DNA of 6,929 nt. Origin: Deltaproteobacteria bacterium (GTDB lineage Bacteria; Desulfobacterota; GWC2-55-46). Below, piece after piece: positions 1 through 5,267 of the stretch. Position 1 is the stretch's first letter. Every line of letters starts with the position of its first letter. The notes under the pieces are model-generated. The model was not told the origin of the DNA. It did not search any database and was given only the letters and a program-made list of their open reading frames with translations. The position numbers were made by a program, and so were the translations under genes. Location: positions 1 through 6,929 of the forward strand of contig JAKAIQ010000114.1 of NCBI GenBank assembly GCA_021825035.1, written 5' to 3'.

Positions 1-880
1 CCGATCTCCTCTTGTCCGGGTGCCCGTTTATCTTTATGTGCGGTATCTTTTCGGCGATGCCGGACTCGAGCCTCGCCCTCAAAGCCTTGAGATGGGCGGT
101 CTCGGCGTCCATGTCCCGCGCCGCTATCTCGCAGGCCTTTCCGAGCGCCACGATGCCGGGGACGTTCTCGGTGCCGCCCCTCCTGTTCCTTTCATGATGG
201 CCGCCGTGGATGAGCGGCACGAGCCTCACGCCCCTTTTCGCGAAGAGCGCGCCCACGCCTTTCGGTCCGTAGAGCTTATGGCCGGATATGGCAAGCAGGT
301 CCACGTTCAGCTTCTGCGCGTCTATGGGCGTCTTGCCCGCCGCCTGGACGGCGTCCGTGTGAAAGGCGACCCCGCGTTCCCTGGCTATCTCCCCTATCTC
401 ACCTATCGGGAATATTACCCCGGTCTCGTTGTTGGCGAACATCACGGTTATGAGTATGGTCTTGGGCGTGATGCTTTTCCTCAGCTCTTCGAGGTCTATC
501 ATGCCGCCGGAGTCCACGCCGAGATACGTGACCTCGAAACCCTCCTTCGCGAGATGCTTGCAGGTATTGAGCACCGCCGGATGCTCGACCTTCGTCGTTA
601 TTATGTGGTTGCCCCTGTCCTTCCTCGCGTACGCGAGGCCTTTTATGGCGTGGTTGTCGCCCTCGGTGCCGGACGACGTGAAGATGACCTCGAGCGGGGT
701 GCAGTTGAGGAGCCTGGCGACCTTCTCGCGCGCCTCCTCCACGGCCTTCTTCGGGCCCCTCCCGGCCCAGTGTATGCTCGACGGATTCCCCCATTGGTCT
801 TTGAGGTACGGCGCCATGGCCTCGAAGACCTCGTCGATTACAGGGGTCGTCGCGTTGTGGTCGAAATAGATTTTATTCAA
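1..880 (-). CDS. nifS: NifS-type cysteine desulfurase (3' end missing)
   Basis: PLP-dependent cysteine desulfurase that takes sulfur from L-cysteine and passes it to an Fe-S scaffold protein in the cytoplasm. About 293 residues are visible before the left edge, against roughly 390-400 for the family. The start is TTG at 880: an excellent GGAGG lies seven bases upstream, and the reading opens with the family's N-terminal signature IYFDHNATTP. The first ATG is only at residue 22, inside conserved sequence. Visible motifs: SGTEGDN (70-76), the PLP-stacking histidine in EHPAV (His100), FANNETG (148-154), HTDAVQAAGK (174-183), and the Schiff-base lysine in SGHKLYGPKG (Lys202). The later RRGGTENVPG favours NifS-like over E. 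coli-type IscS. The catalytic cysteine loop lies beyond the window, so activity cannot be checked. It follows the Rrf2 gene by 71 bases and is almost certainly cotranscribed with it. No nif genes are visible, so a housekeeping Fe-S role is more likely than nitrogen fixation. Confidence 0.95.
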   Translation of the reverse strand, partial: MNKIYFDHNATTPVIDEVFEAMAPYLKDQWGNPSSIHWAGRGPKKAVEEAREKVARLLNCTPLEVIFTSSGTEGDNHAIKGLAYARKDRGNHIITTKVEHPAVLNTCKHLAKEGFEVTYLGVDSGGMIDLEELRKSITPKTILITVMFANNETGVIFPIGEIGEIARERGVAFHTDAVQAAGKTPIDAQKLNVDLLAISGHKLYGPKGVGALFAKRGVRLVPLIHGGHHERNRRGGTENVPGIVALGKACEIAARDMDAETAHLKALRARLESGIAEKIPHIKINGHPDKRRS

Positions 881-890
881 TGAAAGACCT

Positions 891-895
891 CCGCC
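891..895 (-). promoter_or_regulatory. Ribosome binding site supporting the TTG start of nifS
   Basis: On the minus strand the sequence reads GGCGGAGGTCTTTCATTG. A strong Shine-Dalgarno core lies seven bases before the TTG at 880. This decides the start, since no ATG exists until residue 22 of the conserved protein. An A/T-rich stretch, TTATTTTAAAAAAATC, sits just upstream and would leave the site unstructured. Confidence 0.75.
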
Positions 896-951
896 TTTGA
901 TTTTTTTAAAATAAGCGCCTGCCTTCGCCGGGGACTCGCCCTGCCGGGCTT

Positions 952-1425
952 TTACTTGAAGTCGCCGGCGCAGGCCGCCCGCGCGGCCTCTTCCGCGGCC
1001 GCCTTCCTGCCGTCCAGCGCCCTCGCTTCGAGGCTGAGTCGCTCTATCGTGACCGAGTTGAGGAATTCGGCTATCTTTTCGGCAAGCCCCTTCCAGACCC
1101 TCTGCGTTATGCAGCGCTCGGCCCTCTCGCACGAACCTTCGGCGTCGAGGCATGCCACGGGGTTCAAAGGCTCCTCAACGACCGCGATGACCTCTCCGAC
1201 GCTTATCGCGGCCATCGGCCTTGCAAGCACGTATCCGCCGCCCGGCCCCCTTACGCTCTTTACTATCCTGCCCTTGCGGAGCTTGACGAAGAGCTGCTCG
1301 AGGTAAGAGAGCGAAATGCCCTCCTCCTTCGATATGTCCCGCAGGCTTACCGGCTTATCGTTAGCATGACAGGCCAGGGTTACGATGGCCCTCACGGCGT
1401 ACTGACCTCTTGTCGATAATCTCAT
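952..1425 (-). CDS. Rrf2-family (IscR-like) Fe-S cluster-sensing transcriptional regulator
   Basis: A 157-residue winged-helix regulator, the usual length for IscR. It opens with MRLSTRGQYAVRAI, as IscR does, followed by the helix-turn-helix region with ISLSYLEQLF (37-46) and the wing SVRGPGGGYVLARP (57-70). The cluster-binding segment has three cysteines, Cys92, Cys99 and Cys105, matching the three cysteine ligands of the IscR [2Fe-2S] cluster, although the first spacing is one residue longer than in E. coli. The fourth E. coli ligand, His107, aligns with Gln108 (CITQRVW). The C-terminal tail is Ala-rich and lysine-ended. Its position just upstream of nifS, with a palindromic operator over its own promoter, implies that it senses Fe-S status and autoregulates this cluster. 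The start ATG is preceded by a modest AAAAGG five bases upstream. I give no gene symbol because iscR orthology is inferred only from motifs and context. Confidence 0.93.
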   Translation of the reverse strand: MRLSTRGQYAVRAIVTLACHANDKPVSLRDISKEEGISLSYLEQLFVKLRKGRIVKSVRGPGGGYVLARPMAAISVGEVIAVVEEPLNPVACLDAEGSCERAERCITQRVWKGLAEKIAEFLNSVTIERLSLEARALDGRKAAAEEAARAACAGDFK

Positions 1426-1500
1426 TAGAGCCTTTTGAAATAAATGACATTTGCCAATAACCCGGCGCGCCGATTGTCGATCGCGCGCATGGTACGAAAC

Positions 1501-1524
1501 AAATGATAATATACCTTATCATTT
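1501..1524. promoter_or_regulatory. Perfect inverted repeat inside the Rrf2 promoter, probable operator
   Basis: Two 9-base arms, AAATGATAA (1501-1509) and TTATCATTT (1516-1524), are perfect reverse complements around a 6-base centre. The repeat covers the -10 element and most of the spacer, where a bound dimer would block RNA polymerase. Rrf2 proteins bind such sites as dimers and often repress their own genes, so autoregulation is the simplest reading. The arms (TGATAA/TTATCA) also resemble Fur-box half sites, so Fur is an alternative regulator. The match is not to the E. coli IscR type 1 consensus. Confidence 0.6.
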
Positions 1525-1531
1525 TTGTCAA
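1503..1531 (-). promoter_or_regulatory. Sigma-70 type promoter for the Rrf2-nifS operon
   Basis: On the minus strand a perfect -35 hexamer TTGACA (1526-1531) is followed after exactly 17 bases by TATCAT (1503-1508, five of six to consensus). Transcription would start near 1496, leaving a leader of about 70 bases before the Rrf2 ATG at 1425. It is the best promoter match on this strand and lies in the gap after the end of argS, so Rrf2-nifS is probably an independent unit. Confidence 0.75.
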
Positions 1532-1592
1532 GTATTACCTGCTTCCCGGATCGTTAACGGCTCACGGGTCTTACGCCGACGTTGCCCGGCGG

Positions 1593-3233
1593 CTACATCT
1601 TTGACGGCGCTTCAACGCCGAGGAGCCTGAGCCCGTTGGCCACTACGTTCCCCACGGCGTCGCACAAAAGAAGCCTCGCCGCCGTGATATTGCCGTCGTC
1701 CGTAACCACCCTGTTGCGGTTATAATACGGATGAAACAGCCCGGCAAGCTCCATGAGGTAAAACGTTATCCTGTGCGGCTCCATGGCCGCCGCGCTCCTC
1801 TCGACGACCTCCTCGAAGGCTCCGAGGCGTTTTATTATCCCTATCTCTTCGGCGTTCAGGCCGTCGAATACCGCGGGGCCGGGCGTTTGCGGGACCTCGA
1901 TCTTCTTTTCCCTTGCGAACGCCATTATGCTCTTTATGCGGGCGTGGCAGTACTGGACGTAATAGACAGGATTTTCCGGGGCCGCGCTCTTGGCGAGCTC
2001 GAGGTCGAAATCCAGATGGGCGTCGGACTTCCTCATGAGGAAGAAGAACCTGCACGCGTCCCTGCCGACCTCGTCCATGACCTGCCTCAATGTCACGAAC
2101 TCCCCCTCCCTTTTCCCCATCGGCACCGGGACGCCCTTCCTCAAGAGCGCAACGAGCTGGATGAATATGATCTTAAGCCTGGCGTCATCCGCCCCAAGGG
2201 CCTTGAAAAGCGCCCTTATCCGCGCCTCATAGCCGTGATGGTCGGCCCCCCAGACGTCCACCATGGCCGAGAAGCCCCTCTCCGCCTTGTCCCTGTGGTA
2301 GGCGATATCGGAGGCGAAGTACGTCATGGTTTTATCGGCCTTTATCAAAACCCTGTCCTTGTCGTCCCCGAAATCCGTCGTCCTGAACCATAGCGCGCCC
2401 TCGGATTCGTAGATAAATCCGCGTCTGCGAAGTTCCTCTATCGTGTCCATGACCAGGCCCCTGTCGTGGAGGCTCTTTTCGCTGTACCAGGCGTCGAATC
2501 TTACCCCGAAGTCGTCAAGGTCTTTTTTTATGCGTTCGAGCATCGCCTCGCGGCCGAAGTCCTGAAAGCTCGGAGCACCAGCGTAATCCGGCTGATATCT
2601 CTGCATGTAATCCCGCGCTATGTCCTTGACGTACTCGCCCCTGTAGAAGTCCTCCGGGAATTCGACATCCTCACCCTCAAGTTCGAGCAGGCGGAGCCGG
2701 ATCGACTCGCCGAGGGTCTGCATCTGGCGGCCCACGTCGTTTATGTAGTACTCCCGCGCGACCTCGTACCCGGCGGCCTCGAGAACGTTGGCGAGCGCGT
2801 CTCCCACGGCAGCGTTCCTGCCGTGGCCTATGTGGAGCGGCCCGGTCGGGTTTGCGCTCACGAACTCGACCTGTACCCTTCGCCCTTTTCCGGCGTCAAG
2901 CCTTCCGAAGTCCTCGCCCTTTTTCAGGATGTCTTCGAGGACGGCGCGATAGAAGGGCTTTCCGAGAAAGATATTTATGAACCCGGGGCCGGCTACCACA
3001 GCCTTTTCCACGGGCGGTATCTTCGCTATCATTCCGGCCAGCATCCGGGCTATCTCCACCGGAGGCTTTTTCTCGAGGGGCGCGAGTAGCATGGCCACGT
3101 TCGTCGAGAAGTCCCCGAACTCCTCTTTCTTCGGCGTCTCGACGATGATATCCGGGCGGGCCTCGCCAATGAGGCCCTGGCCCGCGGCCTCGTCGAGCGC
3201 CTTGCCTATTATCCGGACGACGTCCTTCCTCAT
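1593..3233 (-). CDS. argS: Arginyl-tRNA synthetase
   Basis: Class I aminoacyl-tRNA synthetase that charges tRNA-Arg with arginine using ATP in the cytoplasm. The 546 residues match the usual bacterial length. Order of parts: the ArgRS-specific N-terminal tRNA-recognition domain (about 1-85, with EEFGDFSTNVA at 37-47); the Rossmann catalytic core opening with SANPTGPLHIGHGRN (126-140), which holds the HIGH motif; ATP/arginine pocket segments TYFASDIAYH (304-313) and WGADHHGY (329-336); the second signature region MGKREGEFVTL (372-382) in the KMSKS position; and the helical DALR anticodon-binding domain (about 425-546), ending in the family-typical LGVEAPSKM. The KMSKS loop is altered, as bacterial ArgRS often allows. 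Its start codon overlaps the stop of the upstream amidase gene (ATGA), implying coupled translation. No strong terminator with a T-run is visible after its stop. Confidence 0.97.
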   Translation of the reverse strand: MRKDVVRIIGKALDEAAGQGLIGEARPDIIVETPKKEEFGDFSTNVAMLLAPLEKKPPVEIARMLAGMIAKIPPVEKAVVAGPGFINIFLGKPFYRAVLEDILKKGEDFGRLDAGKGRRVQVEFVSANPTGPLHIGHGRNAAVGDALANVLEAAGYEVAREYYINDVGRQMQTLGESIRLRLLELEGEDVEFPEDFYRGEYVKDIARDYMQRYQPDYAGAPSFQDFGREAMLERIKKDLDDFGVRFDAWYSEKSLHDRGLVMDTIEELRRRGFIYESEGALWFRTTDFGDDKDRVLIKADKTMTYFASDIAYHRDKAERGFSAMVDVWGADHHGYEARIRALFKALGADDARLKIIFIQLVALLRKGVPVPMGKREGEFVTLRQVMDEVGRDACRFFFLMRKSDAHLDFDLELAKSAAPENPVYYVQYCHARIKSIMAFAREKKIEVPQTPGPAVFDGLNAEEIGIIKRLGAFEEVVERSAAAMEPHRITFYLMELAGLFHPYYNRNRVVTDDGNITAARLLLCDAVGNVVANGLRLLGVEAPSKM

Positions 3234-4063
3234 CCCTTCAGCTCCACGATCTCCTTATACTCCTGCGGCCTCCTGTCCCTCAGGAAGACCCATTCGTTCC
3301 TCATCCTTTCCACCTCGCCGAAGTCGATCTCCGCGAGCGCCACGCCGGGGAGCTGGCCTATCGGGCCGTGAACGAACTCCCCGTCCGGCCCCACGCAAAA
3401 GCTCCTGCCGTAGAACTCCTGACGTTCCTCCCTGCCGACGCGGTTGACCCTGAAGATGAAGATCCCGTTCGCGTGGGCCGCGGACATTATCGCCCGCTCC
3501 CATTTCCTCTGAGAATGCTCGAAGGCCGACGCCGTCGGCACGAACACCGCCCGTGCGCCCTTGAGCGCCAGTATCCTCATCCCTTCCGGGAAGAATATAT
3601 CCCAGCAAAGCTGCACCCCTATCCTGCCGAACGGCGTGTCGAAGACCGGGAAGCCGAGGTTCCCCGGCTTGAAATACTCCCTTTCCTCCCACAGCGGGAG
3701 GCGCGGCACGTGAATCTTCCTGTATTTGCCGATTATCTCGCCCTTCTGCCCGATGACGAAGGCGGTATTGAAATACTCTTCGCCGTCCTTCTCGAATATG
3801 CCCGCTATTATGACGGCCTCTTTTTTCGAGGCCGCCTCCCGAAGCGCGGTTATCGTCGGCCCGGCCTCGGTCTCGGCGATGGAGAAGTTCGACGGGTCTA
3901 TCGACGAAGGGAACCACCGGGAGTTGAAGAGCTGCGGCAGGGTTATTATGCGCGCGCCCTCGTCCGCCGCGAGGCCTATGAGCTCTCCGGCCTTTCTAAG
4001 ATTTTCGGCAAGGCCGCGTGACGCGGCGAGCTGTATGCCGGCTGTCTTCACTTTTTGTTCCAT
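3230..4063 (-). CDS. Nitrilase-superfamily carbon-nitrogen hydrolase with Glu-to-Gln change in the catalytic triad
   Basis: A 277-residue alpha-beta-beta-alpha amidase-like protein closest in style to N-carbamoylputrescine amidase and related omega-amidases, which hydrolyse amide or carbamoyl C-N bonds. The superfamily triad is Glu-Lys-Cys. The lysine is clear in KYRKIHVPRLPLW (Lys116) and the nucleophile in GVQLCWDIFFPE (Cys153). The secondary glutamate region WEEREYFKPG (125-134) is also present. The first motif, normally LPELF or LQELF, reads LPQLFNSRWFP, with Gln44 encoded by CAG where Glu is expected. The rest of the chain is intact, with no stops or frameshifts. The enzyme may therefore be inactive, altered in chemistry, or a binding protein; substrate cannot be named. 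A weak AGGGA lies 11 bases before the ATG. Its stop overlaps the argS start by four bases. Confidence 0.9.
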   Translation of the reverse strand: MEQKVKTAGIQLAASRGLAENLRKAGELIGLAADEGARIITLPQLFNSRWFPSSIDPSNFSIAETEAGPTITALREAASKKEAVIIAGIFEKDGEEYFNTAFVIGQKGEIIGKYRKIHVPRLPLWEEREYFKPGNLGFPVFDTPFGRIGVQLCWDIFFPEGMRILALKGARAVFVPTASAFEHSQRKWERAIMSAAHANGIFIFRVNRVGREERQEFYGRSFCVGPDGEFVHGPIGQLPGVALAEIDFGEVERMRNEWVFLRDRRPQEYKEIVELKG

Positions 4064-4207
4064 CTTTGATTTCTTCCCTGGAATCGGCGCAGGCAGGAAC
4101 CCTGATCTCGATCAGGGCCAATCCCTTCCGCCGTTCGGCGGATCGTCCGGCTTCACGGACCCGTCCGGCCCGGTCTTGCCGTGCGGCGCGCAGGCCGGAG
4201 CCGCGCG
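4064..4207. other. Hairpin-rich gap between ftsB-like gene and amidase gene
   Basis: No gene is supported here. Three inverted repeats lie close together: CCCTGATC/GATCAGGG (4100-4117, perfect 8-base arms with 2 bases between), TCCGCCG/CGGCGGA (4127-4142, perfect 7-base arms with TT between), and a shorter GTCCG/CGGAC pair just beyond, at about 4145-4160. None is followed by a T-run on either strand, so they are not classical intrinsic terminators. They could slow transcription, protect the mRNA end of the division gene, or separate it from the amidase-argS pair. No good promoter is visible. Confidence 0.5.
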
Positions 4208-4504
4208 CTACTTCGCGTCATCGATCCTGTAGACCATCTCCCGCTTTCCTATCATGCCAAGGTCTTTTCTCGCGATGAACGCCACGTATCTTTTGTCGGT
4301 CTTCAGGAGCCGTATCTCCTCTTCGAGAACCCTGTTCTCCTCCTCTATCGACTTGCTCCGCTTCACGATGCCGTCGCGTTCTTTCCTGAGCCTGTAAACG
4401 TCATAGAGGCCGTTCTTTCCGAAGACCGTAAATGCCAAAAAAGACAGTATCCCGGCGATAAAAAAGTATCTTTTTCCGCAGCCCTGAAAAAAATTTGTCT
4501 TCAC
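4208..4504 (-). CDS. FtsB/DivIC-like septum formation initiator protein
   Basis: A small bitopic membrane protein of the FtsB/DivIC family, which joins FtsL and FtsQ (DivIB) at the division septum. With a GTG start at 4504 it has 98 residues: about 12 cytoplasmic residues, one transmembrane helix (YFFIAGILSFLAFTVFG), then a charged heptad-like coiled coil (VYRLRKERDGIVKRSK onward), and the typical C-terminal ARKDLGMIGKREMVYRI, which corresponds to the family's A-E-LG-pGE-vyri pattern. An in-frame ATG at 4573 would add 23 residues, but it has no Shine-Dalgarno, the added codons (CGT, CGG, GAT, AAT, TCT) are unlike the rest of the gene, and a promoter-like sequence lies inside that stretch. I therefore prefer the GTG, although its own ribosome site is also weak. 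Family assignment is firm; ftsB versus a paralogue is not decided, so no symbol is given. Confidence 0.82.
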   Translation of the reverse strand: MKTNFFQGCGKRYFFIAGILSFLAFTVFGKNGLYDVYRLRKERDGIVKRSKSIEEENRVLEEEIRLLKTDKRYVAFIARKDLGMIGKREMVYRIDDAK

Positions 4505-4511
4505 CCGATAA

Positions 4512-4540
4512 CGATTATCAGAGTGCACCCCAAAAGTCAA
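4512..4540 (-). promoter_or_regulatory. Promoter for the FtsB-like gene with Fur-box-like overlap
   Basis: On the minus strand TTGACT (4535-4540) is followed after 17 bases by TAATCG (4512-4517), or after 15 by the better hexamer GATAAT (4514-4519). Transcription would begin around 4505, at or just before the GTG at 4504, giving an almost leaderless message. The -10 region lies in TGATAATCGTTATC, an imperfect palindrome (GATAA, three bases, TTATC) that resembles a Fur box. Regulation by Fur is a guess from this resemblance only. Confidence 0.5.
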
Positions 4541-4580
4541 GGAAAGCCGCGCCCGCCGCAGGCCCTTTTTCATAAAAATG

Positions 4581-4608
4581 TTGACAAGAAACGCCGAGTT
4601 GCTATTAT
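4581..4608 (+). promoter_or_regulatory. Promoter for the zinc-ribbon/PilZ-like gene
   Basis: A perfect TTGACA (4581-4586) is followed after 16 bases by TATTAT (4603-4608, five of six to consensus). Transcription would start near 4615 and leave a leader of about 100 bases. It faces away from the ftsB-like promoter, the two -35 boxes being 40 bases apart, so the two genes share a divergent control region. Confidence 0.7.
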
Positions 4609-4712
4609 ATATTTACCATCAGTCTCCCCCGTGGCCATCGCGGACATGACGCTGGCGTGGCGCGCCTTCCGTCGGTCGGGCGCGGCGGCCATGGATACAG
4701 ACGCGAGGTCCC

Positions 4713-5072
4713 ATGAATAAACTCGGTTGTCCAAGATGCGAAAACGTCTTCTTCACGGCCGCCAGGGACGCGAGCCTGCGCTGCCCGTATTGCGGCTTTA
4801 TAATGAAGGCCGAAGAGTACGACAGACGCGTGCGGGAGAGGACCACGGCCCAGAAGCCCTGCGACATCGTCAAGGGAGATATAAGCGTGCCGGCGAAGAC
4901 CGTGGACGTCTCGGAGGCGGGGATGGGCATCAAGATGATGGGCTATCTGCCGTTCGACCAGGACGAGCTGGTCAACATCTCCGTAAAGGAGCTCGACATA
5001 GAGAAGCAGGCGCGGGTCGTATGGACCAGGAAGTTCTACGGCATATCAAGGGCGGGGTTGAGCTGGCTCTGA
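4713..5072 (+). CDS. Small zinc-ribbon protein with PilZ-like domain
   Basis: A 119-residue soluble protein. Residues 6-27 form a zinc ribbon with two cysteine knuckles, CPRC (6-9) and CPYC (24-27), expected to bind one Zn ion. A basic stretch with an RxxxR pattern, RRVRER (38-43), follows, then VDVSEAGMGIKM (64-75), which matches the D/NxSxxG motif of PilZ domains, and a beta-rich remainder ending RVVWTRKFYGISRAGLSWL, also typical of PilZ C-terminal strands. In PilZ domains these two motifs bind cyclic di-GMP, so a role as a c-di-GMP effector is plausible, though the RxxxR sits somewhat far (about 20 residues) from the second motif. GAGG four bases before the ATG supports the start. It has its own promoter and ends 61 bases before a terminator, so it is probably monocistronic. 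Target and partner are unknown. Confidence 0.85.
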   Translation: MNKLGCPRCENVFFTAARDASLRCPYCGFIMKAEEYDRRVRERTTAQKPCDIVKGDISVPAKTVDVSEAGMGIKMMGYLPFDQDELVNISVKELDIEKQARVVWTRKFYGISRAGLSWL

Positions 5073-5133
5073 GCCGGGCCGTTTCCAGACGGGACGAACA
5101 AAAAGGTCGATAAGCCTGGCCAGGTCCGAGTTT

Positions 5134-5154
5134 CCGGCAAAGCCGGGCTTTTTT
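5134..5154 (+). terminator. Intrinsic terminator after the PilZ-like gene
   Basis: CCGGC (5134-5138), loop AAA, GCCGG (5142-5146), then GC and six T residues (5149-5154). It lies 61 bases after the stop at 5072 and works only in the plus direction, as no T-run follows on the other strand. It separates this gene from dcd. Confidence 0.8.
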
Positions 5155-5267
5155 ATTGCGCGGGCGTTTTGTCCGCGCCCGTCAAAAGGCTCTTTGTCCC
5201 CTTTTTCATGCACCATGTCCGCCGGCGGGATGTCCCCGGCAGGAAAAATACAGGAAAGACGCCGTCC

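Noticed and set aside
1..880. Nitrogen fixation cluster suggested by the NifS-like gene
   Set aside because: No other nif gene is visible, and NifS-type desulfurases next to Rrf2 regulators commonly serve general Fe-S assembly.
20..883. A 287-codon open frame on the plus strand
   Set aside because: Antisense to the clear nifS gene; its composition is a shadow of that gene and it lacks any family motif.
1575..1592. Possible terminator after argS (CGCCG/CGGCG)
   Set aside because: Five-base stem with an eight-base loop and no following T-run on the minus strand.
1731..3089. Two 200-codon open frames on the plus strand
   Set aside because: Both lie opposite argS, whose full set of motifs is on the minus strand.
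4691..4720. Nine-codon ATG frame overlapping the start of the PilZ-like gene
   Set aside because: Short, without its own ribosome site; a leader peptide cannot be supported from this sequence alone.
5115..5124. Palindrome CCTGGCCAGG before the terminator
   Set aside because: A ten-base G/C-rich palindrome is expected by chance in DNA of this composition and has no associated signal.
5158..5178. Possible second hairpin GCGCGG/CCGCGC after the terminator
   Set aside because: Six-base stem with a nine-base loop and no T-run; likely chance in G/C-rich sequence.
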